Positions 1 to 6,791 of a stretch of DNA of 8,003 bases are shown one piece after another. This DNA comes from Desulfurococcales archaeon. Lineage in GTDB: Archaea; Thermoproteota; Thermoprotei_A; Sulfolobales; Ignisphaeraceae. The position numbers were made by a program, and so were the translations under genes. The stretch lies in the NCBI GenBank assembly GCA_028276605.1, contig JAPYWC010000030.1, positions 1 through 8,003 of the forward strand, given 5' to 3'. The notes under the pieces are model-generated. The model was given only the letters and a program-made list of their open reading frames with translations. It was not told the DNA's origin and did no database searches. Position 1 is the stretch's first letter, and the number at the start of each line of letters is the position of its first letter.

Positions 1-625
1 TGGGGTACCTCTTCATGTGAATATCAAGTGCGTACCTCATTATAGGAGGAGTAAGCCTTAATGCACTTAGGAATTTTAGGTTTTTGGGCACAATACCGTG
101 CTTAAATGGTATAGCATAGGAAGGTGCCGTAGTTTCAAAACCTATTCCAAGGAATAAAGCTTCTTTACCATACTCTTTCGCATCCTTTATTGCGTCAAGA
201 AAACTATACACAACCTTTACGTTTGCACCCATAGCTGCTGCTTCAAAGAGCGAACGAGGTTTTTTAAGTGATGTTGTTGGAAGCTTATATGCATCGCCAA
301 ACACATAAACTCTTATACCATCCAAAGCAAGCTTTATAGCTTCTTCAACAAAGGTAGCGGGTGTTATACAAACGGGGCAACCAGGACCTGCTATAAGTTC
401 TACACCTCTAGGCATAAGCGATCTAATACCATAGTATGTTATAGTCCATTCATGAGTACCGCAAAAGTCCATCACTTTAACATTCGTTACTCCACGAGCT
501 ACAAGAATGCTGAAATTCTTCTGAATATTCATTAGTACAACTCTTGAAGCATCTTTGTTCAGTCTAAAAGCTTTTACCGTAATACCGACAACATCACTTA
601 TTTTCGAATTATCTACAACCATCAT
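1..625 (-). CDS. hypD: HypD, [NiFe]-hydrogenase maturation protein (3' end beyond window)
   Basis: HypD is the Fe-S scaffold that, with HypC, assembles the Fe(CN)2CO group of [NiFe] hydrogenases in the cytoplasm. I translated the minus strand from the ATG at 625-623; 208 codons are visible and the frame stays open to the edge. Family motifs appear in order: FCGTHE (Cys55), GPGCPVC (Cys83, Cys86), FGD (109-111), GFETTAP (162-168) and RLTPP (190-194). The three cysteines are those conserved in the family. HypD is usually about 350-380 residues, so a little over half is present; the C-terminal iron-sulfur cysteine region lies outside. The part before Cys55 is about 15 residues longer than I recall for other HypDs. 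A G5 run at 632-636 lies 6 bases before the ATG, and GGTGA (640-644 on this strand) lies further up. A GTG six codons upstream is possible. No other hydrogenase gene is visible, so whether it belongs to a hyp cluster is unknown. Confidence 0.93.
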   Translation of the reverse strand, partial: MMVVDNSKISDVVGITVKAFRLNKDASRVVLMNIQKNFSILVARGVTNVKVMDFCGTHEWTITYYGIRSLMPRGVELIAGPGCPVCITPATFVEEAIKLALDGIRVYVFGDAYKLPTTSLKKPRSLFEAAAMGANVKVVYSFLDAIKDAKEYGKEALFLGIGFETTAPSYAIPFKHGIVPKNLKFLSALRLTPPIMRYALDIHMKRYP

Positions 626-696
626 TAAATTCCCCCTATTCACCACTCTACACTACTCTTTCTCCTTTGCTTTACCCAGAAATACTGTACCAATTA

Positions 697-713
697 GAAA
701 TTTAAATATATGC
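697..713 (-). promoter_or_regulatory. Possible TATA box of hypD
   Basis: Read on the minus strand, this stretch is CATATATTTAAATTTCT, which resembles an archaeal TATA box. A transcript starting about 25 bases further on would have a leader of roughly 50 nt before the hypD ATG, with room for its G-rich ribosome binding site. The surroundings are AT-rich throughout, so the match could be chance. Confidence 0.35.
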
Positions 714-763
714 ATTGAAAGTAATTGCCATAAATGCATAGAATAGATTTCGTGTAAAGCACG

Positions 764-786
764 TAGTCAATAAAATAAAATAATGT
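764..786 (-). terminator. Possible T-rich terminator after EF-2
   Basis: About 20 bases past the EF-2 stop, the minus strand reads ATTATTTTATTTTATTG, a run of short T tracts. Archaeal transcription often ends at such T-rich stretches without a hairpin. The 179-bp gap between EF-2 and hypD also holds a small CGTG/CACG inverted repeat at 751-763 and the candidate hypD TATA box. I see no RNA gene in it. Confidence 0.25.
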
Positions 787-804
787 AATTAATTTTAATT
801 TGTT

Positions 805-3021
805 CTATGGTGATAGGAAGTCTTCTGGCTTTGGTGGTTCCGGCTTCAAACCTTTTCTCTGCCTAATCTTCCTAATTAGGTCTAGTAACATGCTGTCTGG
901 TACAGGAGCCCATCTACTGAATTCTATGCCCCAGAATGCTTTTCCTGCTGTTGCACTTCTAAGCTCATTTGCTAAATCCATTGATTCTGCAACAGGTATT
1001 TCTGCTATTAGCTTAACTATGTTACCTGCTAAGTGCATTACTTCAATTATTCTTCCTCTCCTCTTCGCCAAAACTGCTGTTACCGAACCCATATACTCCA
1101 TTGGGAACTTTATCTCAAGCTTCTGCAGAGGTTCAAGTAGTGTAGGTCTTGATGTAAGGATAGCTGCAAATATTGGATTCCTTACAGCTGGATAAATCTG
1201 TGCCGGTCCTCTGTGAGCTGGGTCTTCGTGTATCACAGCATCGTGTAGAATGACCTTTAATCCTCTAACAGGTTCTGCAGCTAGTGGTCCCTCCCTCATT
1301 GCTAATCTGAAACCTTGTATTATTGTATCCTTAACCTCCTTCAGGTACTGAACTCCAGATGTTCTATCTACTAGTATGTTTATGTTTTCATCTATTGCCC
1401 ATATCCTCTTTGCCTCATCATAGTCCCATCCAGCCTGATCACGCAGTATCTTAGCCCTCTTATATGGGTCCATGTCTTCGGTTACAACTCCTTCCTGTAT
1501 TAATCTAATTGTTTCCTCGTTTAGAGGCTCTATACTGATGTATAGTTTGTTATGCTTGTTAGGCGACTTACCTTCAAATATCTGGCTTTTCTCTCTAGCA
1601 GTCTCTCTGTAAACTACTATTGGTGGTGTAGTCTCTACTTCTAGTCCAAATCTCTCCTTCAACAATGTTAGGACGATCTCTAAGTGGAGGTGACCCATAC
1701 CTGATATTAGGTACTCACCAGTCTCTTCATTTATTTTAACAACTAGGTTTGGATCCTCTATACTCATCTTCTTTAGAGCGTCAATAAGCTTTGTTAAGTC
1801 TGTGGTTTTCTTGGGCTCAATAGCCATTGTCACTACAGGCTCCGATATGTATCTCATTCTCTCAAACGGCACCATAACATCCTTGAGCCTCACATCAACA
1901 ACCGTCTCACCTGATCTAGCAAGCTCTAGCCCTAGCACACCTGCTACATTACCTGCCGGTATTCTATCTACAACTTCCCTATATGGACCCATGTATATGC
2001 TTACCTGAAGAACTCTCTGCACAGTTTTTGCATTAATCAAGTATACCTCTTGTCCTCCATAAATTGTTCCTGAGAATACCCTACCAGTAGCAACAAATCC
2101 TGCATGTGGATCCCAACGCATATCACACACAAAGAACACTAACGGTCCATCAGGATCTGCCTCCAACAATGCTCTTCCAATGTCTGAGTTTAGATCTCCC
2201 TTCCAAATCTTTGGAATTCTATACCTCTGCGCCTCACGTGGGTTAGGAACAAACTTCACGACCATATCCAATAAGGCTTCATGTAATGGTATCTTCTTCT
2301 TTAATTCCTCTAGAGCCTCTTTGTCTCCCTTAGAATACACTTCAATTAGATCATCAATCTTTATACCTTTCCTCTTACTCATCGGTACCGTTAGCCCAAT
2401 AGCATCCTTAGCAACGCCGAAAGCTACCATGCCTTGGGCAGGATCTAGTAACCACTTCTTCTTAAACTCTGGCTCAGCATAAGTTTCAATTAGGCTGTTT
2501 ACCTCTTTAATTATTTCAATGAATCTCTGCTTAATTTCATCAGGGCCCATCTTAAGCTCCTTAATTAGCCTATCAACTTTGTTTATGAATAGTAGTGGTC
2601 TTACCCTCTCCTCCAAGGCTTGTCTTAAAACGGTCTCTGTCTGTGTCATCACACCCTCAACAGCATCGACAACCACTATCGCTCCATCAATCATTCTAAG
2701 GCTTCTAGTAACTTTGCCAGTAAAGTCAACATGACCTGGAGTATCAACCAAGTTAATAACGTATGGCCTTCCTTCATACTCGTGATATAAGCTAACATTA
2801 GCAGCCTTTACAGTCATCTGCCTCTTCTGCTCTATATCTAGGAAGTCCATTGCCAGAACTTGGCCTGCTAGTCTTGGTGATATTAGTCCTGCAGCTGCTA
2901 GTAGGCTATCCGTAGTTGTTGTTTTACCGTGGTCTACATGCGCTATAATACCTATGTTCCTGATCTGTTCTGGGTTATTCATTATCTTTAATATTTGATC
3001 AACTGTTTTTACAATTCTCAT
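805..3021 (-). CDS. fusA: Translation elongation factor EF-2 (archaeal aEF-2)
   Basis: aEF-2 is the GTPase that moves tRNA and mRNA through the ribosome after each peptide bond. At 738 residues it has the normal archaeal length. The G domain shows G1 AHVDHGKT (27-34), a switch I with Thr70 in RQMT, G3 DTPGH (93-97) and G4 NKVD (147-150). Domains II to V follow. Near the tip of domain [13 protein letters not shown] contains His603, the residue expected to be modified to diphthamide, which implies that diphthamide enzymes exist elsewhere in the genome. The C-terminus carries the usual [13 protein letters not shown] block. The ATG at 3021 matches the N-terminus of other crenarchaeal EF-2s (KTV-Q-L), and AAAGGG (3031-3036) lies 9 bases upstream. 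The gene sits alone between the XPF and hypD genes, with non-coding gaps on both sides, so it is probably its own transcription unit. Crenarchaeal affiliation is inferred from close similarity to remembered Sulfolobus and Desulfurococcus sequences. Confidence 0.98.
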   Translation of the reverse strand: MRIVKTVDQILKIMNNPEQIRNIGIIAHVDHGKTTTTDSLLAAAGLISPRLAGQVLAMDFLDIEQKRQMTVKAANVSLYHEYEGRPYVINLVDTPGHVDFTGKVTRSLRMIDGAIVVVDAVEGVMTQTETVLRQALEERVRPLLFINKVDRLIKELKMGPDEIKQRFIEIIKEVNSLIETYAEPEFKKKWLLDPAQGMVAFGVAKDAIGLTVPMSKRKGIKIDDLIEVYSKGDKEALEELKKKIPLHEALLDMVVKFVPNPREAQRYRIPKIWKGDLNSDIGRALLEADPDGPLVFFVCDMRWDPHAGFVATGRVFSGTIYGGQEVYLINAKTVQRVLQVSIYMGPYREVVDRIPAGNVAGVLGLELARSGETVVDVRLKDVMVPFERMRYISEPVVTMAIEPKKTTDLTKLIDALKKMSIEDPNLVVKINEETGEYLISGMGHLHLEIVLTLLKERFGLEVETTPPIVVYRETAREKSQIFEGKSPNKHNKLYISIEPLNEETIRLIQEGVVTEDMDPYKRAKILRDQAGWDYDEAKRIWAIDENINILVDRTSGVQYLKEVKDTIIQGFRLAMREGPLAAEPVRGLKVILHDAVIHEDPAHRGPAQIYPAVRNPIFAAILTSRPTLLEPLQKLEIKFPMEYMGSVTAVLAKRRGRIIEVMHLAGNIVKLIAEIPVAESMDLANELRSATAGKAFWGIEFSRWAPVPDSMLLDLIRKIRQRKGLKPEPPKPEDFLSP

Positions 3022-3057
3022 TGAAGCTTACCCTTTGTGTTACTCTATATCTTCACC

Positions 3058-3078
3058 TCTTTAAGCTTAATAATTTTT
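3058..3078 (-). promoter_or_regulatory. Possible promoter of EF-2
   Basis: In the 111-bp gap between the XPF stop and the EF-2 start, the minus strand reads AAAAATTATTAAGCTTAAAGA, an A-rich stretch followed by TATA-like ATTAAG/CTTAAAG. Transcription about 25 bases further on would give a short EF-2 leader of about 10-25 nt that may include the AAAGGG at 3031-3036. The exact box is uncertain. A separate promoter is expected for such a highly expressed gene. Confidence 0.3.
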
Positions 3079-3132
3079 GCACTAATCACGAATCACAAGT
3101 CAGGAATCTAACGTAGTAGAAGGTATTAAAGG

Positions 3133-3858
3133 CTATTGCTGCTTAAGGTAATCATCAAGCGATTTATGACCTGATTTTGTTTGCTCAGAACCTTTGAACT
3201 CCTTGTAGACTGCATGAAGTATTCTGTAAATCTCTGCTGCTTTGCTTTCACTTAGTCCTTCAATTCTTGCTAGTTCAGAAAGCGAAGCATTGCAGAAGTT
3301 TACAATTGAACCAAATCGCTCTAAAATTCTTACAGCTATCTTAGGACCAATATGAGGAAAGGCTTGTAGAATGTAAAGTTGCCATTCAGTTACATCGCTT
3401 GATGTAGGTTTTTGTACGGGTCTCTTAATAGTGGCAATGCCTTTGCCATGACCTTTTTCTGACTCCCTTAAAGCAATCCTTTTTATTACTTCTGCAGTCT
3501 CCTCCTCATTTAGTGTATTTATCACAGTTATATCCATGTCAAGTGCTAGCGCAAGATATGCGCCTACGAGAGCTGATCTTCTTAGATTGACTTCCTTGGA
3601 CGCTTTGAAAATGCTTCCCTCAACAATTATGATAGGTTTCTCAAAAGCAGCTTTAAGTCTTGAAGCTTGGTCGAAGAGCCTACCATCAACAATAGATTTA
3701 GCGAAATCTGTTGCCGATTTCCTTTCTATACCAACTCTATTAGATACAATGTAGTCGCCAACCTCAAGAAATTTGTATATTATAGTAACCCCTTTTTGCA
3801 TAAGAAGTTGAGGCACCTTTGAGTTACGCTCTCTCTCATCCACATAGACTACAGGCAT
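3133..3858 (-). CDS. XPF/ERCC4-family structure-specific DNA endonuclease, short crenarchaeal type
   Basis: A 241-residue nuclease expected to cut branched or flapped DNA as a dimer during repair and recombination. The ERCC4 nuclease domain fills roughly residues 1-135 and holds the catalytic set: VDERER (Asp7, Glu8, Arg9), GDY (34-36) and ERK-x3-D (Glu45, Arg46, Lys47, Asp51). After a linker, two helix-hairpin-helix DNA-binding motifs follow, around 160-183 (FPHIGPK) and 192-215 (IEGLSESKAAEI). There is no helicase domain, as in Crenarchaea; euryarchaeal Hef and eukaryotic XPF carry one. The C-terminus KSLDDYLKQQ resembles a PCNA-interacting peptide, and known crenarchaeal XPF nucleases need PCNA. 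The start at 3858 puts the first beta strand (PVVYVDERE) directly at the N-terminus, normal for this type. It begins 16 bp after the DHH stop, so the two are probably cotranscribed, although no strong ribosome binding site is visible. Confidence 0.93.
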   Translation of the reverse strand: MPVVYVDERERNSKVPQLLMQKGVTIIYKFLEVGDYIVSNRVGIERKSATDFAKSIVDGRLFDQASRLKAAFEKPIIIVEGSIFKASKEVNLRRSALVGAYLALALDMDITVINTLNEEETAEVIKRIALRESEKGHGKGIATIKRPVQKPTSSDVTEWQLYILQAFPHIGPKIAVRILERFGSIVNFCNASLSELARIEGLSESKAAEIYRILHAVYKEFKGSEQTKSGHKSLDDYLKQQ

Positions 3859-3874
3859 TCTCTACAACGCCTTT

Positions 3875-4999
3875 TTATATCTTTTCTTCTGCAAACTCTA
3901 CAACTCCTATCTCACTAATAGAGTTCAAAACCTTAATTAGTTGCATAACCGCTGATTTGAGATCGTAGGTTCTGAGAATTGCTCCTCCAGCTGATTTATG
4001 TCCTCCACCACTACCACCAAATTCATCTATAAGCTTTTTAACGATATTATTAAACATGTCAAGACCTGTTTGTTCAATAACATCATCCTTCCCTCTGTAG
4101 ATAAGCCTAAGCGCTTTCAGCTTCTCATCTTCGGTAAACACGAAGGCAATGTCATAGCCTATTGAAATTAGAGCAGAAGCACAGTCAGATTCGTATGCTC
4201 CTACACCTGAGACTGCAACAAATATATCCTGCCCCTTAATCCTTATCCTAAAACCACGGTGCCTTAAAATACACTTTACCCTAGCTATACGACTTGAAGG
4301 GTGCTTCTCAGATGCAAGGCTCTTCAAGGCTCTTTCATAGTCTGCACCATACTTTACAATCTTTGATGCTATGGAGAACGTTTCCTTTGCAATTCTCTGA
4401 AACCTCTTTGTCTCTGCTATAATACCCGCAAGAGTTATTGTAAGCACTTTCCGTAGCTCATCCTCACCAATGCGTTCCTTAACTTTTTCAAGAAAGAGAA
4501 ATGCTAACTCTGAGCTGGAGCTGAAATTCTCTTCATCTACAACCTTAACTACTTTCTGATCATCCTTAAAACCTATTAGCTCCTGAAATCTGTGGTGATC
4601 CACAATAGTTATGAAACTACACCTGCTAATCACTAAGTCCTTTACAAACCTTAGCTGTTCCAGTGATGCAGTGTCTGTAATGATACATAGTTCAAACATC
4701 TCTTCAGCAAATTCTCTCAAATCCGATAAATTCTTCACAATCTTAATATTTGCACCAATCTCGTTGCATAGCTCTTGAAGTCCTCTGCCCTCTCTACTTA
4801 TGCCCTCAGGAATCAATATGTATACATTTGCATCCTTGTTTAACGCCTTTGCAACACTATTAAATACACATGCTGAAGCTACTGCATCGGGATCCGCGTT
4901 AACATGTGTTGCTATAACAACGTTCCGTGCTTGTTTCATTATTGATAGTATCTGTTCTATGTTCTGCTCTAAATCTTGTAAGAAACCGTTCTGCTGCAT
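3875..4999 (-). CDS. DHH-DHHA1 family phosphoesterase
   Basis: A 374-residue member of the DHH superfamily, metal-dependent phosphoesterases that include RecJ, nanoRNases and cyclic dinucleotide phosphodiesterases. Motif I is HVNADPDAVAS (His32, Asp36, Asp38), motif II TDTAS (Asp109), motif III VDHHR (Asp134-His136). Motif IV reads GIIAETKRF, with Glu196 where Asp is usual. The C-terminal DHHA1 substrate-binding part ends in GGSGGGHKSAGG (His334). No membrane segment or extra domain is seen. The ATG at 4999 is supported by GGAGG (5007-5011) with 7 bases of spacing; a later Met (residue 21) lacks such a site. The gene starts 101 bp inside the preceding DUF3194-like frame. Within the exosome superoperon a role in degrading very short RNA or another RNA-linked phosphodiester is plausible, but the substrate cannot be read from the sequence. 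Confidence 0.9.
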   Translation of the reverse strand: MQQNGFLQDLEQNIEQILSIMKQARNVVIATHVNADPDAVASACVFNSVAKALNKDANVYILIPEGISREGRGLQELCNEIGANIKIVKNLSDLREFAEEMFELCIITDTASLEQLRFVKDLVISRCSFITIVDHHRFQELIGFKDDQKVVKVVDEENFSSSSELAFLFLEKVKERIGEDELRKVLTITLAGIIAETKRFQRIAKETFSIASKIVKYGADYERALKSLASEKHPSSRIARVKCILRHRGFRIRIKGQDIFVAVSGVGAYESDCASALISIGYDIAFVFTEDEKLKALRLIYRGKDDVIEQTGLDMFNNIVKKLIDEFGGSGGGHKSAGGAILRTYDLKSAVMQLIKVLNSISEIGVVEFAEEKI

Positions 5000-5276
5000 T
5001 ATAGGCCCTCCTTATCGCACTATCAATTACTGTACCTAGATCTATGTTACTGAGAAAATATGCCTTCACCTCAACATCGACAGAGATAACTAACTCTTCG
5101 TTTTTTACTTCAGCACCTATTGTAATATTACAGTCTGTTAATCTATCCCCTAGCACTTGTTGCAAATGTTTTAGTATCTCTTCCTCCATTAATTGCGCTA
5201 TTTGCGCTAAATCCTCTACCTGAATTCTCTTTAAATCTAAGTTAAGCTCTACTCGCTTCTTCATGATATGCAACAT
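4899..5276 (-). CDS. Small DUF3194-like protein
   Basis: A 125-residue protein of unknown function. Its size, its fold pattern (a helix at about 20-42, then beta strands at 47-58 and 61-72, then a helix at 78-100) and its place between prefoldin beta and the DHH gene match the DUF3194 family found in this cluster in Crenarchaea. That assignment rests mostly on context. There is no signal peptide, membrane segment or catalytic motif. The first ATG (5276) directly follows an in-frame TAG, and a second ATG (5264) gives a 121-residue product starting MKKRVEL; neither has a clear ribosome binding site. The last 33 residues (93-125) are encoded inside the DHH gene in another frame and look unstructured (Thr, Asn, Glu and Arg rich, ending CYSNTC). 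The conserved fold probably ends near residue 100. Confidence 0.7.
   Translation of the reverse strand: MLHIMKKRVELNLDLKRIQVEDLAQIAQLMEEEILKHLQQVLGDRLTDCNITIGAEVKNEELVISVDVEVKAYFLSNIDLGTVIDSAIRRAYNAAERFLTRFRAEHRTDTINNETSTERCYSNTC
5007..5011 (-). promoter_or_regulatory. Ribosome binding site of the DHH gene
   Basis: GGAGG on the minus strand, 7 bases before the ATG at 4999. It lies inside the upstream DUF3194-like reading frame and is the main reason to accept the long overlap between the two genes. Translation of the two may be coupled. Confidence 0.65.
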
Positions 5277-5290
5277 CTACTCATGTAGAT
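5275..5290. repeat. Perfect inverted repeat over the DUF3194-like start
   Basis: ATCTAC-TCAT-GTAGAT is a 6-bp perfect stem with a 4-base loop. In the minus-strand transcript its 3' arm contains the first two bases of the AUG at 5276, while the second possible AUG (5264) is free. It could affect which start is used. With 6 bp and mostly A-U pairs it would be weak at high temperature unless stabilised. Confidence 0.45.
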
Positions 5291-5294
5291 AAAC

Positions 5295-5311
5295 AGCCCT
5301 GTTAAGCCCTG
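5295..5311. repeat. Short direct repeat AGCCCTG, two copies
   Basis: AGCCCTG occurs at 5295-5301 and 5305-5311, a 10-base period, in the 47-bp gap between the prefoldin stop and the DUF3194-like start. On the transcribed strand it reads CAGGGCT twice. It stands out as GC-rich against an AT-rich background. No function is known to me. Confidence 0.5.
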
Positions 5312-5323
5312 CCTAGGTTCGCG

Positions 5324-5680
5324 CTATTTCTTCTGAACAGATGCAATATATTGAGTCAACCTAGATTGAATCTCACTTAGTTGTTGCCTTATTAGTGCTT
5401 CTTGTTTAGATAAGGTTTTCAACCTTAACTCAAGAAGTTCCTTTCTCTCAGTAAGCTCTTTTTCCGCACTTTCTTTAGACACCTTCACAAGAATATGGCC
5501 AACAAATTTATAGATATCAGCATTTGGAGGAACATCCTTCAATACCTCTAGAGCTCTATTGATTTCCCTTAGCTCCTGCTCCAAAACACTTTTTTCAGTT
5601 AAGACCTGATTTAGCTGTGCCTGTAGCTGCTGGTATTTTACTACTTGTTGTTGAATGTCTGGAGGTATAACTTCGGCCAT
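5324..5680 (-). CDS. pfdB: Prefoldin subunit beta
   Basis: The beta subunit of the hexameric (alpha2 beta4) prefoldin chaperone, which holds unfolded proteins in the cytoplasm and hands them to the thermosome. From the ATG at 5680 it is 118 residues, the usual length. Two long coiled-coil helices (about 5-45 and 70-115, rich in Gln, Leu, Glu and Lys) flank a short beta-hairpin region with YKFVGHILVKV. The N-terminus MAEVIPPDIQQQV and the block KELTERKELLELR are typical of the archaeal family. A GTG further upstream (5716) would add 12 residues, but the ATG is preferred because GGTG (5689-5692) sits 8 bases before it and the family begins there. It lies 59 bp after the Pcc1 gene and 47 bp before the DUF3194-like gene, in the conserved superoperon order. 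Confidence 0.95.
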   Translation of the reverse strand: MAEVIPPDIQQQVVKYQQLQAQLNQVLTEKSVLEQELREINRALEVLKDVPPNADIYKFVGHILVKVSKESAEKELTERKELLELRLKTLSKQEALIRQQLSEIQSRLTQYIASVQKK

Positions 5681-5739
5681 CCTTAAAACACCTAAACTAC
5701 CTATATTACTTCTCACAACATAATTATTTAGTGTTAACT

Positions 5740-6045
5740 TTACTTTATTTGCTTTTGTAGTGCCATGGTATTATTCTCATCTATTTTTAAGCTTACTTGA
5801 ATAACTTCAATGGCGGTGTTTAAGAGGTATAGAATTGAATTTACAAATGCACGTAAATGACTCATCTTATCACTAACTACATTGATTTTAATTGAACATT
5901 TATCAATCGATATATATGCCTTTAACTTCCTAATATTAACAGGATTTACAACTTCTGCATAGAGACTTCTAAAGATATCTTCAGTTAATCTGCACTCATC
6001 ATTAATGAAATTAATTATTACTTCCCCTTTGTAGCCCAGCTCCAT
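5740..6045 (-). CDS. pcc1: Pcc1, KEOPS complex subunit
   Basis: Pcc1 is the small dimerising subunit of KEOPS, which with Kae1, Bud32 and Cgi121 makes the N6-threonylcarbamoyl-adenosine (t6A) of ANN-decoding tRNAs. The protein is 101 residues. Strands at about 6-14 and 43-57 and a final helix at 60-81 containing LRAFVNSILYLLNTAIEV match the Pcc1 signature (L-A-NS-LR-L--A-EV), here with Phe where the family usually has Ala. A polar tail follows from residue 82. The ATG at 6045 is backed by AGGTAAGTGAT (6051-6061) 5 bases upstream. The sequence is divergent and would be hard to name without its place next to prefoldin beta and the Brix gene, where Pcc1 is commonly found in archaea. Confidence 0.82.
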   Translation of the reverse strand: MELGYKGEVIINFINDECRLTEDIFRSLYAEVVNPVNIRKLKAYISIDKCSIKINVVSDKMSHLRAFVNSILYLLNTAIEVIQVSLKIDENNTMALQKQIK

Positions 6046-6050
6046 CTATA

Positions 6051-6062
6051 ATCACTTACCTC
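6051..6062 (-). promoter_or_regulatory. Ribosome binding site of pcc1
   Basis: The minus strand reads GAGGTAAGTGAT, two partial matches (GAGGT and GTGAT) to the complement of the archaeal 16S rRNA 3' end. GTGAT ends 5 bases before the ATG at 6045 and fixes that start. Confidence 0.55.
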
Positions 6063-6096
6063 GTAGCCCATAACGTGTTTGTAGTAGACAAATAAT

Positions 6097-6108
6097 TAAA
6101 TTATAAAC
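6097..6108 (-). promoter_or_regulatory. Possible TATA box upstream of pcc1
   Basis: GTTTATAATTTA on the minus strand fits an archaeal TATA box. A start site about 25 bases on would give a leader of roughly 30 nt before pcc1. It could start a pcc1-pfdB-DUF3194-DHH-XPF transcript independent of the genes to the right. A second TATA-like CTATATAAG lies at 6145-6153. The 117-bp gap is AT-rich, so either could be chance; nothing else is seen in the gap. Confidence 0.3.
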
Positions 6109-6162
6109 ATAAACAGTAAATAATGCAATAACATAGGTCATGCACTTATATAGTGGAAACAA

Positions 6163-6768
6163 TTAAGCTGTAACTACTTGTGACATTCTTGATGAGCTAC
6201 ATATACTTATCCTGAAGAGCATTTTATTGTTATCACATCTTGTAAAAGTCACATCAAAAATCTCACCTTTCTTATGCTCGTTTTCCTTATGTGATGTAGT
6301 AATGTGCATACATATGCCTCCAGATATGTTGCTGTGCCTATCTCTTCCTGTAGACATTATAACATTGAACATTTTGATTATGCAATCCAAAGTTTTAAGC
6401 TCGTCTGTTTGTTCATTTCTGTTTTGCTGCTTACTTTCTTGTAAAATTTCTTCTAAGTTAAGAACAACTTTTGTTGCCTGTGTAAGCTTTTTATAATCTG
6501 AGGGTATTGTGTATCCACATACTTTTAGTGTACATTCTTTAATTAGTTCGCCTGATGGCGTCACAGTGTAAAAGTCTATATAGCCTGGATTACCTTTCCT
6601 ATTCCTTACAACAATAATGGCATTGAAACCTAAATCTATTGCCTGCAATGCAAGCTGCTTTAATGTTAGCTTACCCCTATTCACCCTCTTTGAGTAAGGT
6701 ATTACCTTAGAAAGTACCTTTACGAATCTTCGAGTATTTCTAGTAGGTCTATGTGATGTTGTTATCAA
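6163..6768 (-). CDS. Brix-domain ribosome biogenesis protein, Imp4-like
   Basis: A 201-residue single Brix-domain protein, related to eukaryotic Imp4, which works in rRNA processing and small-subunit assembly. The N-terminal signature TTSHRPTRNTRRF (3-15), NRGK (30-33) and VRNRKGNPGYIDFY (54-67) fit the archaeal family. A polar stretch rich in Gln, Asn, Glu and Lys (about 111-124) separates the two halves, and the C-terminal half (HITTSHKEN to FRISICSSS) forms the second set of strands. The start is unusual: the frame offers only TTG at 6768 close to the conserved N-terminus, with AAGGT almost touching it, while a perfect GGTGAT lies 17 bases upstream at 6786-6791. The TTG product begins as the family does. 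The gene lies between the L37Ae and Pcc1 genes, as expected in the exosome superoperon. Confidence 0.85.
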   Translation of the reverse strand: MITTSHRPTRNTRRFVKVLSKVIPYSKRVNRGKLTLKQLALQAIDLGFNAIIVVRNRKGNPGYIDFYTVTPSGELIKECTLKVCGYTIPSDYKKLTQATKVVLNLEEILQESKQQNRNEQTDELKTLDCIIKMFNVIMSTGRDRHSNISGGICMHITTSHKENEHKKGEIFDVTFTRCDNNKMLFRISICSSSRMSQVVTA

Positions 6769-6785
6769 TACCTTGTATATATTAT

Positions 6786-6791
6786 ATCACC
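6786..6791 (-). promoter_or_regulatory. Shine-Dalgarno-like GGTGAT upstream of the Brix gene
   Basis: GGTGAT on the minus strand is a perfect anti-16S match but stands 17 bases before the TTG start. The only in-frame near-start codon at normal spacing is an ATA at 6780-6778, which would add four residues (M/I-Y-K-V). It overlaps the AT-rich GATATAATATATAC, which itself looks TATA-like, so its role is open. Confidence 0.35.

Noticed and set aside
555..746. Plus-strand open frame of 63 codons at the hypD start
   Set aside because: Overlaps the hypD 5' end and its upstream region on the opposite strand and has no recognisable content.
800..2734. Plus-strand open frames opposite EF-2 (for example 800-1195 and 2180-2482)
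   Set aside because: They lie wholly opposite a well-conserved EF-2 gene, resemble no family I know, and arise from its codon bias.
3053..3059. Perfect GAGGTGA (minus strand) 32 bases before EF-2
   Set aside because: No start codon follows at a usable distance, and it may lie upstream of the EF-2 transcript start; probably chance or part of the promoter.
5681..5716. Upstream GTG start for prefoldin beta
   Set aside because: The 12 extra residues are not in the family, and the ATG at 5680 has a well-placed GGTG site.
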